A model generated the notes under the pieces. The model did no database searches, had not been told where the DNA came from, and saw only the letters and a list, made by a program, of their open reading frames with translations. Positions 49,508 to 60,961 of a stretch of 64,000 nucleotides of DNA are shown here, piece by piece. Each line of letters starts with the position of its first letter. Positions within the stretch are counted from its first letter, which is position 1. The DNA is from Rhodamnia argentea (taxonomy: Eukaryota; Streptophyta; Magnoliopsida; Myrtales; Myrtaceae), in the NCBI RefSeq assembly GCF_020921035.1, contig NC_063150.1, forward strand, positions 19,234,501 through 19,298,500, written 5' to 3'. The position numbers and the translations under genes are program-made.

Positions 49508-51113
49508 ATGTATGCGCAAACTGATGTCAATCGGGGAGAATTCACGTGGAAGATCAGCAACTTCAACGAGCTGATCTCGCCGAGTCTTTTTTCTGAAGCA
49601 TTCACAGTTTCTGGTTGTCCATGGTACTTCAAAATTTGCTATTTTTTTTTTGTACTTTTGCGCTGTCGTGTTCCCAAGTGATTCTTGTGCCGTCTGATCC
49701 TTTTATGAGCAGGATCATTCTGGTATACCCCAATGGGAATGGCTCGCTGCATTTGTCGATGTACCTCCAGGCCGCTGATCCTGCGGCGATGCCAAATGGG
49801 TGGACCAAGTTCAGCTTGAGTGTGATCGATCAAATCAATAATGCTCGCTCTATTAAAATAGGTTCGTTCTTGAACTGGATTGACTTTTCTTGTAATCTCT
49901 TGTTCTTTTTTAATCCATTTGTATGGTACGATTGATGGTGCATCTAGATTTCTAGAGATCAATGTTGTGACTTGAAGAAGAGAGAGCGAGTTTAGATGAG
50001 GAAAGACTAGGTGAGAAGGAATAGAAAGAGAGATGTTGCGATGAGGGAGAGAATCTGTATTTCATTAAGGCTGGTGAACTTCTAGAATTGTCAGTTTATA
50101 GACTTCTGAAGGAATATGGTTGCTTAAGCTGATCATGGGGAGGTGTTTGCTTCTTCTGCTGCCAATATTTTGGATAGAATACAACATTCTAGGTCTTGAT
50201 GGTCTCCAATTTTTCTTCCACATATCATGTTCTGGTGCTGTTGTAAGGAAGTTTTTTAATTCCGTCGCCCTGTCTCGTGAATTCTGCAGAGACGCAACAT
50301 TATTTTACTACGAGCGAGAATCCCTGGGGTTACTCAAGCTTCATGCCGTTGACTTTGCTTCGTGATCCTAGGCGGGGATTCATAGCAAATAACACTTTGG
50401 TGATTAAAGCCGAAGTTTGCGTCTTAGCAGCTGATGATTCGGTGAATATTCAGCCAGCTAGACCAACAGATAGCTTTGACACCTATTTTAATGGTCTGGA
50501 GGAGCTCATCAATGGTGCTGAGACTAATGGTGCTAGTGTAGGATCAAGTTCCTGCCACCAAGATGGTGACTCGAGGGCTGAAATTCCTAGCTTAGAAGAA
50601 GTTGAGAAGGCTAAGCAGTCCTTGAAGGAAGGCCTTTCACATCTCTTTAAATTGAAGATGAAAGAGAGCCTAATTGAGGCACTGTCAACTTTAAGCTCGG
50701 CCAAAACTAGATTAACGTCTGAGCAACAAATAGCAATTGAGGCATTCGGGGCCAATTTCAATGATTTCACTTTCGATTTCTCAACATTTGAGCAGGACAA
50801 TACTGATATTGAGCTGCATAAACTACAAAAGGATCAAAAGCTCTCTACAATGAAGAAATGTCACAAGACTCACGTCTTGTATAAGCAGTTGATGGACGAC
50901 CTCATCAAGGAAGAGGAGGAAGTGAAGTCTAGGAGGGACAAACTTCTCTCAGACTGGGAGATCTTGCTGGTCAAGGCCGAAGAAGCAAAGTCGGGGTATA
51001 AAGATGAGCAGAAGAAAGTAGCGGAGGTTGAGGAGGAAAAGAAGAGAATAGCCGTGGAAAGAATGTATAAATCCATCACTGCTTGGTCAAATTTGAAAGC
51101 TCAATTCTGCTAA
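49508..51113 (+). CDS. MATH (TRAF-like) domain and coiled-coil protein
   Basis: Plant MATH/coiled-coil family (RTM3-like), probably a cytosolic adaptor. Coding exons 49508-49623, 49713-49861 and 50290-51113 give 362 residues, phases closing at TGTCCATG|GT, GAGCAG|GATC, AAAATAG|GT and TCTGCAG|AGAC. The MATH domain spans about residues 10-140: GEFTWKISNFNEL, ILVYPNGNGSLHLSMYL, GWTKFSLSVIDQ, the ENPWGYSSFMPLTLLRDPRR block and NNTLVIKAEVCVL. A Ser/Asn linker follows. After that comes a helical C-terminal region (about residues 195-360) with leucine-rich and charged heptads (LIKEEEEVKSRRDKLLSDWE, EEKKRIAVERMYKSI), as in the family. The first exon's ATG is the only one that leaves the domain intact. 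An upstream 5' exon is possible. Confidence 0.88.
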
Positions 51114-51370
51114 AGCTTTAAGGTTTCAAATAGGCCATGAAGCAATTGTCTACTTGAAGTATGCAAACTGTTTTAGCTGGACTATTGGTTGGCTGATTTT
51201 CAGCAAAACAATTGCCTAGAACGGCCTTATGTGTTTGATGATCCTACATCATGTCCATTGAGTGAGCTAGTGAGTCAAATATATATACATACATAAGCAT
51301 TTCTATATAGTCCGTGTTTGATGTCTTCTTATGAATTGTGCGGTCATCGTGCTTTTTGCTCTTGGAGCTT

Positions 51371-53130
51371 GGGAATTCGGGTTTTTTTCTAATTTATTTT
51401 TTTAAAAAAAAAATTTACAAAAATATTTTTTAAAAATAAATATTTATGGATTTGGGCCTCGCTCGGCGGTTGGGCTGCCGAGTAGCCATGGTGGGCCAGC
51501 ATGGCTGCTCGATAATTGGGCTGCCGAGCAAGCCCATCTGCTTTTTTTTTTTTTAAATTTCATTTTTTAAGTGTTTTAATTATTTATATTTATAATATTT
51601 TCGTATTTTTTAACATGTTTATATTTATTTTATTTATAGTTTTTTTTGCGAAGCTTATCTTTATAACATAATTAGTAATAATTAATACAAAAAATTATTA
51701 AGATCTATAATTCATAAATAATATTGTAATTATGTAATTAATTGAAAATATTCACATAAGGAAAATCCTCAATACCAAACGAAAAGAAACCCTAGCCGCA
51801 ATATAAAAAATAGAGCCCAAAATTTTTTTTTTTCGGGGCCGTTGCCCCGAACCCCCACGCAGATCTATTCGCACCGTAAAGGAGATTTATTCGCTTGCTC
51901 CAAGTCGGGCCTATCGGCCCAACTCTCCGCGTCGCGAACTAAATCTCAATTTTTCCTCTACTTTTTGGGCTGCACAAAAATATGTCGGGTCGGGTCATAA
52001 ACCGGACTGAGTACATAAAATTCAAGACATATTTTACAATATATGAAATTAATTGAAAATATTCATAATATAAATTTGGTAAAATATTCATATAAATAAT
52101 GTTGTAATTATGCAATTCGGTCAGCTAAAAAGATTGAAAGAGGAGGAAAGAGGGAAAGGAAGGTTCATTTAATATCGAGAAGTAACACCGAAGGGAAAAA
52201 AATGCAAAATTGACAAGGAAAACGGCGTTTTTTGAGGAAAAAGCCGGGTTTTTCTTTTTGTGTGGGAAAATAGCCGTTTTCCTTGTCAATTTTGCATTTT
52301 TTTCCCTTCGATGTTACTTCTCGATATTAAATGAACCCTCATTTCCCTCTTTCCTCCTCTTTAAATCTTTTTAGCCGACCGAATTGCACAATTACAACAT
52401 TATTTATATGAATATTTTACCAAATTTATATTATGAATATTTTCAATTAATTTCATATATTGTAAAATATGTCTTGAATTTTATGTACCCGGTCCGGTTT
52501 ATGACCCAACCCGACATATTTTTGTGCAGCCCAAAAAGCGGAGGAAAAATTGAGATTTAGTTCGCGACGCTGAGAGTTGGGCCGATAGGCCCAACTTGGA
52601 GCAAGCGAATAAATTTCCTTTGCGGTGCGAATAGATCTGCGTGGGGTTTCGGGGGCAACGCCCGAAAAAAAAAAAAATTTGGGTTCTATTTTTTATATCG
52701 CGACTAGGGTTTCTTTTCGTTTGGTATTGAGGATTTTCCTTATGTGAATATTTTCAATTAATTACATAATTACAACATTATTTATGAATTATAAATTTTA
52801 ATAATTTTTTGTATTAATTATTACTAATTATGTTATAAAGATCTTCGCAAAAAAAAAATATAAATAAAATAAATATAAACATGTTAAAAAATACGAAAAT
52901 ATTATAAATATAAATAATTAGAACACTTAAAAAATGAAATTTAAAAAAAAAAAAAGCAGATGGGCTTGCTCGGCAGTTAGGCCACCGAGCAGCCATGCTG
53001 GTCCACCATGGCTGCTCGGCAGCCCAACTCGCGAGCGAGGCCCAAATCAGTAAATATTTATTTTTAAAAAATATTTTTGTAAATATTTTTTTAAAAAAAA
53101 TTAAATTAGAAAAAAACCCTCGGAATTCTC
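51371..53130. mobile_element. 1.76-kb near-perfect palindrome (foldback-type element)
   Basis: The left arm 51371-52226 (856 bases) and right arm 52273-53130 (858 bases) are inverted copies over their whole length, by eye well above 90% identical, separated by a 46-base spacer. Both outer ends contain GAATTC next to a CGG/CCG word. At the centre GACAAGGAAAACGGC faces GCCGTTTTCCTTGTC. The arms include a GC-rich block (GCTGCCGAGCA-type words) near each outer end and another near 51835-51960 / 52560-52680. No frame longer than about 70 codons with a domain is seen. The arms are far longer than those of the other inverted-repeat elements here. I saw no clean target-site duplication. Confidence 0.9.
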
Positions 53131-55499
53131 ACAATTTTGACGCACTTTCCCGACTATTGTTCTATGAATATGTGATGATTGAGTTGCCTCTTCACGTAAA
53201 ATCTTCTTGACATGACTCCACATCTCATCAGACAGAGCCTGTGGATTCCATTACAGCTTTAGGAGCGTTTACCCTGTCATAAGTAAGGGATTTATCCCCT
53301 TGCAATTGAGTTTGGAATGGAAAAAAAAAATCATGATACTTATTATATTATGTCTCAAGTTTGAATCATTTAGATAAAAATAAATAAATAAAAGCGATCT
53401 ATTAAATATGCAAGATTTGATCGGTTTTGATTAACGAAGACTAGAGCGTGTTTAGCAATTACGTTCAATTAAGAATGTCTTTAATGGAAAGGACTCTTCG
53501 GTGGGTCCCGATCATAGTGGCACTAGTTGACTTTTATTGGAAGAAATTGAACTCTACAGTGCTTTTTTCGTGGAGCAAAAAGGAGGGGCCCACATTGAAT
53601 ATAAGTTATATTTTAAGTGTGGGTTGTTTAGATAGGGTTCAGAGAGGGAAAGAAATAAAAAGTAAATCCTTTTGCCTTTATGTTTTCCTTCTCACGCCCA
53701 GACGAAGTTGCTCGACGAAGCCGCACAGTGAACTCCGAGACAAGGGTGAACAGCGAAGACGAAAGAGTCTCTCTGGGTGACGTCTTCTTCGATTTGCACG
53801 GAGAGTCCTAAACATGGTGATTCTGTGCTGTAAGTTTTTTTTTTTATCATATCTAATTGTGAGCTATTTTATTTGTAAATAGCTAGGGTTTGGGTATACC
53901 ATAAGTGCGGGAAATATGAGCGCATTGAGCGATTGTAATTGTGATTCTCCGATTATAGTGGATTGTTCTTGCTAGCTCTTCATGTGGATGTAGGTACCGA
54001 TATTCGGACTGAACCATATAATCACCGATGTCCTTTATTGTTCATCGTTATTTCTCCGAGCTTTTCGCATTGATTTATTTGCAAGATTTTGGTTAGCTTC
54101 CGCGTTATATTTCAACAATACTATCCAAAGGTTAGAAGTGTTCTTCCAAGGAGAGACACAAACAAATGGCTATAGTTTTAGGGAAGTTATCGGTAGTTAC
54201 AGAAGTAAAATAGTTGATACTTTCAATTTGTCCAAACAAATAGTACTGAAAGACATTTTAGACATTGCTAGATCATAATGTAAAAATCATAGCACATATA
54301 ACAGTGGTAGCCGACAAGTGCCGTAAAATGATAACTCATGTTGGGAATGTTGGAAAATAAAAACAACGTTTGACATTTGGTCAAAATGAGACAACTTTTC
54401 GATAGTCTTGTTTGTAATATAAGTTCAAATATGGAGTTTTCGACCCCTCCACCAAAAAAAAAAAAAAGAAAGAAAACATATTGAGTGTCTTTTGAACCAA
54501 CTTTTATTGAGGATGAGAACTTTCTTGTATTATATGCTTGCAAATTCATCAATTTTTCAGATATAGTGTTGCAAAGTTTTTATTTTTCAATTCTTCCAAA
54601 CTCTAACGATAGTAATCTAAAAGGCCGTCAAGATAAATGTGACGTATCTTGATCAATAGTGAGTTTTATTTTTACACGAATTATCGTTTTGGCTTAGTCC
54701 TTTTTTATGTGGATAGCCTCACATAGTACAAAAAGACTAAAATGCCCTTTATGGTATGAAAGGTGCAAGTCATTTCGTGGGCAAAGTTGAAATTTTGTGG
54801 TTCCTCTACATGTGTTCTCTTCATTTTAGGGGCGATTGAAATCTGTGGATCCCATATAAGATTGAACAAATACCACCCTAATCTTTTCTCCATCTTATTA
54901 GAAAAAAACTATTTTTTATTACCTTCTTGCCTTCATAGTCTTAACTATTACAAAATTGCCATCAAAGCCTTTTTTTTTCCTAGAAAATGACTTAATTTGT
55001 CATTCCTTATGTTTTTTTTACCTCCATTAATATACTTCTTAGGAACTATGGTCTATACAAGGGTTAATTATAACAGCCGTAAACAAACAATAATACTGCC
55101 CAGGTCGCGTAGCTCATGTAAGTCCCTGTCTAATCAAAAGTTGTATTAGGTCAGAGAGGAATATATATGATATAAATCATTCACTGGAACGAGATAATAT
55201 ACAACATGACTACTATTACTTATGGCAGGACGACATAATTATGGACATGTTCTAGTTCTTGGAAAAATATAAAGAGTAGGCAAAATATGTTTTAAGGATT
55301 CTGAGAAAATAATGATAAACGGTGCGGAGAAAAGTTTAGAAAATTGGAATATGCTACCTATAGATGGACACCATGTATACAAGAGAAGAAGAACCTTCGA
55401 ATTTAGGAAGTATGTGATTAAGACCGTTCAAAAAAACAATTTCATAGTGGAAAAGGAATGTTGACTGATCATAAATTAAGGAAATTCTATATTTTCCTG
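53131..55499. other. Intergenic with a possible orphan first exon
   Basis: At 53814 ATGGTGATTCTGTGCT is followed by GTAAGTTTTTT, a strong splice donor. The preceding 150 bases look like a 5' leader (CTTCTTCGATTTGCACGGAG). No continuing exon was found downstream. The rest is AT-rich with no gene. Confidence 0.35.
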
Positions 55500-57360
55500 T
55501 AGGGCGAGTCCAAGTTGCTTAAATCCCCCAATCACGATCGAATTGGGGTGGGTTTGGTTCAACATTTAAAATGAGCTTTGGGGAAATGAAAATGCCTTGA
55601 AAGACTATGCGAATAACAAGTTCTCCTTACTAAAAACCGTAGCATCCAAAATGTGAGATGGATCTATTTGCGTGTGTCAGAAACACATACTTTCTTTATT
55701 TATCATAAAGGAGTCATAAAATGCAAGCCCATGTAGCAAAGAAAGTCCCATAGAGTTTTTTGGGATCCTCATGAATGATCAAGTCAGCCACCTTAATAGG
55801 TTCATTTCGGTTAGCTAGGCCTCCAATAGTTCCGCACTTCAGCGACTAATCTTCCCTCGAATAATTATTTCCTCACATGTACCGACCAACCATCTGACAT
55901 TGTCTACTATTGTTTCTCTGCCTGCCAAGATGCTTTGCCATCCCCATGCAGGTCAACACCCTTTTCTGCTTGCCAGAATTTTCTTATGAGAAAATATAGG
56001 CCTTTAAGAAGTCTGCACCACATGGAGTTTTGATTCTGAGAAAATCTTGATCGATGATAATACCTCTAAATACGCTGGACTCTAGGGAGAGACGAAAGGC
56101 AGGTCGCGACGGTACTTAGAGAAGCTAAAGTCACACATGTGATAACCTTCTTCATCCATATCTCGCAGAACCCCATTTTCCTCATAGAAGCATCTAAGAA
56201 GTGCCACTCCACCCTATCATATGCTTTTTCATTTCTAGCTTTAAGTTAGATTGGAATTTTGACTTCCTTTTTCGCACTCTTAATTGGTGAAGAACTTCTT
56301 GTACAACTAGGATGTTTTCTTGAATTTGTCTCCCCGCCACAAAGCGCTTTGTTCCTCCTCTATAATGTCATTCAACCAAGGTTCAAGTCTATTGGCCAGA
56401 ACAAGCTAGATCAATTTTGACCTATAAGCCTTGTAATTTTTCCTACTATAGTAATATGAGTTCTATTTAGCTTTGAGTTTAGGTGTCCAGTGTTAAAGAA
56501 ATGTCGTAGCTCCTCAAAAACTTGTGTCTTGATTTCCTCCCAGTTCTGATGGTAGAAGAGACCTTTTAAGTCGTCTGGTTCCAGATCTTTAAAGATCCCA
56601 TCTGGAAAACAGTACATTGGACTTCTAAAAGGGTGACTTCTGCTAATAATGACTCATTCATCACGTTTGTGACTACCGTGGGATACTGTTCCAGCACTAA
56701 ATCAAATTCTCGGGGGCATTCAAAGCTGTACAGTTTCTTAAAGAAGTCTGATGTTATTTCCTTCAAGAGCAGTGGGCCATGTATCCATGTTTCATTCTCA
56801 TTTTGCAGCATCGATATTCTGTTCCGCTACCTTCTTTGAATCATCGTGGTGTGGAAATATTTCGTGTTTTTATCTCTCCGTATAAGCCAAATAATTCTCG
56901 GCCTTAAACCCCAATACATTTCTTTCCTTCTCCATATGTTGTCAATTTCCTCCATTATTTCTTTATGTTTTCCCCTGTCTGTGGCCAGATTATGATCATC
57001 TGTCATAACTTTAAGCTCGGCTTGCAATACTATGATCTGCTTTTGGATGTTCGAAAGTGTTACTTTGCTCTATTTATCCAGTAATGCAATAACAGCTTCG
57101 ATCTTCCGAATGAGATCACCCTTCACTAAGCTAGGTGAGTTCTAAGCCTCCTTAATAATCCTTCCACAATCGTTATATTCCTGCAAAAAAATCCTCGACC
57201 CTGAAAGTTTTCTTTTTCTTTTTCTTTACTGGAATTGTAGTAAGGGACATTAATAGAGGGCAGTGGTTTGAGTCAATAGCGGGTAGAGCAAACACTTCAG
57301 CTTTGGCGAATTCAATCCTCCATTCCAAGTTACCCACTGCTCGATCTAATCTTTTTTTAC
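55500..57360 (-). mobile_element. L1-type LINE fragment, degenerate
   Basis: On the minus strand the order is: end of an apurinic endonuclease domain (EWRIEFAKAEVFALPAIDSN then HCPLL, about 57230-57360), a linker with IWLIRRDKNTKYFHTTMIQR, and the start of a reverse transcriptase. The latter shows the DLKGLFYHQNWEEIKTQVF and NSKLNRTHITIV segments, then KAYDRVEWHFLDA near 56200. This is the non-LTR retrotransposon order. Stops and frameshifts are frequent and no YADD box was found, so it is dead. Ends are approximate. Confidence 0.8.
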
Positions 57361-59289
57361 GTATGCATGATTCGATCTAAATAGACACTTCTAGAAAAGC
57401 AAGCTGAACATATATTGAGAGGTTTAATGGAGGAGGAAGATTGATTGGGAGTTTTAAGTAACATTATGGATTATATTCACAGACCGGTCAGTTATGATTA
57501 TTTAGTGTGATCATAATTGTGAATATAACGTGTCATATTTTAAATGAGATCCAGAGAAAGATATATATGTAACTGATCAATCTACAGTACAACATACAAA
57601 AATTCACCTTTGATTATGTCCATTATGAGCTGTCATATACTCCCGACGGATGTATGACAACAAGCTCTCAGTGTATGCTAGACGCACGGGTTATTTGTCA
57701 ATATGAACTTTGCAAAGATAAAGAGAGTTATGCTTGATCCTCTGTGGACGAGTGGGAGTTGTTGGTCCTCCGTGGGCATGTGGGAGCTATTTGCCCTACA
57801 TGGACGAGTGGGAGATGTTGGTACATGGGACATATGGTGTGCGCCCATGTGGGCAATCACACTTGCCCATCAGAGATAACTACCGAAGCAATTATCTGTC
57901 AATCTTTTTTCAAACGTGAAAAGGCATGTTTATTGATATACGTTAAAATAGATGCTCTCCCCATTGTTATGAGTTTAGTGAGATGCACTCAAGAGAAATG
58001 ACGACAAAACTCTCTCTTCCTTACTGTTGAATCGCACTCGACACAAAGAAACTCTCAAGATCGCAAAGGGGCACCTAACCTTGACAATTACTGTATGTCG
58101 TCGTGATATACTCATTCTGATCGATGATACAAGTTATGTTTTGGGTATGTTTCCACAATTAGATCTTAAATTGAATAAGGGTTTCGTATCCAATAGTTCC
58201 TTAGTCTTCTACTCATAGCATCCATACATTTTTCATGTTCGATATCCCTATCCATTTCTATACACGCAGTGGCGCAAACCAGGAGTAGGAAAAAAATTAC
58301 ATTATAAGCAGAGAATTGACTTGGCTTGATAGAAACTCGAGGGCAGAGGCCAATTGAAATCACTTCTTACTTCCAGATGGGGAGCAAAGTTGTGAAGGTT
58401 TAGGGGGTTCGGGTAATTTGCATTAGGCAATTATTGTCCGATACATTTCCTTTAGAGTTTCAAAGGAAAGGGGTAGGGGAGGCTAAGAGTTGTTTAGGAA
58501 GGCTTGGGTAAGATTCGAGGGAAAATCTGGGAGTTCATGGGAGCAACTAGGGTTAGGTTTTAAAGGGGAAAAACACTACCTAGAAAGGTAAGAGAACTAT
58601 ACAAAAATGAGAGAGAACTTTTCTGTATATTGCACTTGCTATCTAGATTTTACTATTTCAACAAAAGGATTCAATTGTTATGAGAACATTAGCGGTTGTT
58701 TACACAAAAAATGACCAACTTTTGGTTATTATCTACAAGTGATAGACCTAGTCGATAAAAGCATACCAATCCTTATGGTTATGATGAGGAGTATAATATA
58801 TAGGAATCAATTTACCTAGTTTGTTGTGGGTGATGCTTTGAAAGCGGCCCTTTTATGTTGTAGACCATGTTTTTACCAAGGCTAATCCATTGATTTATTT
58901 TGAGTTAAGGATTGGACGTAAACTTGGCTTGAAATAATTTAAGATTTAGGGATGTCCTACAGAAGTGAAGTTATTAATAACCCAATATTGAGTAAGTTGG
59001 ACTCCGTAATCACTTGGTGTCACATCCTATATTACCTAGATCATTTGAAAGGGTATTGTATATATAATTCTAGTGAAGGCACAAGAATTGTGAAATTACG
59101 TATAGTGAAGTTCCTAGAATTTAATGTAATCGAATAAGGTAGCTGCTCATATTGAGGATATCGGTTTGGTGGGGTTTACTGTGTCGGTTTCTCTGCCTAT
59201 ATAGACGATCGTGGAGCCTCCCACATCAACTTTTGGTTATTATCGGCTTGTTGGGGTTCAAGATCCTATTGTTGAGACAATTCTGATGA
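57361..59289. other. Intergenic, possible decayed copia body
   Basis: A 22-base word (TGGACGAGTGGGAG then TTGTTGGT or ATGTTGGT) is repeated at 57742 and 57800. The plus-strand sequence from about 58690 may be the decayed upstream part of the copia element that ends at 60785, but no domain could be identified with confidence before 59290. Confidence 0.35.
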
Positions 59290-60389
59290 AATTCCTCAAG
59301 CTGCAATTAGCGAGGTATTCGGATGCAAACTTTTCTAGGTATTGAGATGACAAGAAGATGGTCATCTTTATGTTAGCAAGAGGTGTAGTATGATGAAAAA
59401 GTGAGAAGCAACAATCTAGATTAACCTCTACCATAAAAGTGGAGTTTATAGCATGAGTTTTGGTTGCTACTCAAGATATCTAGCTTAGATACCTCATTAG
59501 GGAGTTGGTTGTATTTGTTTTTGTGGATAGACCCATTCATAATTATTTATTAACAATAATAGAGGTCTCAAGGGGTCTAAGTATTTGGCGGCCAAATTTT
59601 AGCCATAAAGGAGACAGTTGATAACGGAGATATTAAAGTAAAGTATATTTCCACATATGATATAGTTGTTGATCCACTAACAAAATGTCTTCGCCCTTGT
59701 GTATTTAAACGACATGTTAAAAGCATGGGCTTAGAAGCATCATGTGATGCTGTTACAACATGTCATTCAGATAGGCTTAGAAGCATCATGGAATACTATT
59801 GTTCAATGGGAGCTATTTACTTTGCTTTAATAAAGTTTACATATGTGCTTGTTACATTCAGTAACAATATTTGATATGTATTAACTCTTTTGCATGCAAT
59901 ATAGCATTTATGAATGAATTGATGTTCAATACATATATATAGTGAAAATCTCAAGGAATTTGTGAACCATGAGTAAAGGCTAGGGGCATTCAATTGTTAG
60001 CCTTAAGGATATGTCTTGTTACATATAAAGTAAAGTAACTATAAAGATAAGGCGTATATAAGTTCATTGGAACCATAAAGATATTCTCTGGTGGCACATC
60101 GAGTTTCGTGACTCATAAAGAGAAGTGAATGTGATTGACAAAGGAGATGACACATAATGAATCACTATGTGAGGTTTTGTCATTTGCCACACTACCATAT
60201 TGAATCGATATCAGTAGAGTTAAAGGCATTCATGACCATGGAAGGCTACGTGTCCGTTGATGCCGGTACTGACATGATTCGGTGTTTGAGACTTTATGGG
60301 ATCGGATTGATCATTAAGAATATCTTTTGACTAGCATAAAGGTGTGCACATATAGAATAATTTTAATTAATAGAGCCCAAGTGGGAGAA
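59290..60389 (+). pseudogene. Copia-type RNase H remnant and 3' untranslated part
   Basis: Three-frame reading gives the copia RNase H end: GYSDANF-like text at about 59318, KSEKQQSRLTSTIKVEFIA (with stops), VATQDI and LIRELV. It ends with the characteristic IKVKYISTYDIVVDPLTKCL and FKRHVKSMGL at 59630-59735. Many frame breaks show it is inactive. A purine tract (AAGTGGGAGAA, 60379-60389) directly before the LTR is the expected PPT. Confidence 0.8.
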
Positions 60390-60785
60390 TGTAAGAGTTT
60401 TTTTTTCTATGTGGGATTACATTAAGGTAAGCTATAAGGATTCTTAATTAATTTAATATGGACGGTAGCTAGTGTGAACCAAGTTAGGCCCCAACCCGTG
60501 ATAATAGGGTCCATGTTGGAAACTCCATATAAAGGGTTAAGTGCCCCCTCTAGCCCTCTATTGCAAAATTTCATAACTTACCTTTTTGTTTGGAAGAGTG
60601 ATTGTCTCATCGGCCAGCGTAAACAAGAGGAAATAGAGGGGAAGTGCTCAAGTCTCAATTTATCGATGTTCCATATCAAGTTTTGACGGATTCTAAAAAA
60701 GGTGCATGCCATTCTTCTTTCTATCATGTAGTATTTCATATTCTAGTTATGGCAATCTTTGGGCGCACCACATTCGTAGCTTACA
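60390..60785 (+). repeat. 3' LTR of the copia element, 396 bases
   Basis: Starts TGTAAG immediately after the PPT and ends CTTACA, a perfect six-base inverted terminus. A TATA-like CCATATAAAGGG lies at 60523-60534. The matching 5' LTR was not found in the window. Confidence 0.8.
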
Positions 60786-60961
60786 AAAACTTCTGAAACT
60801 TATCAATGTACAAACAAGGATCATAAGCTAAACAAAGTTTTCTATTTGCATTACGAATGTAGGTAAAAGGGGATGTAAGATAGCTAACAAGGTGCCAATA
60901 TGAGTGAACCTTCACCGCATACATAAAAGCAAAACAAACATTGAAAGCTATAAGCCTTACC

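Noticed and set aside
52814-53210. Short frames inside the palindrome's right arm
   Set aside because: They consist of AT-rich low-complexity residues, so no coding claim is justified.
58027-58218. Possible copia reverse transcriptase piece (RRDILILIDDTSYV)
   Set aside because: The match to the copia VDDIL motif is too weak, and the neighbouring residues do not fit.
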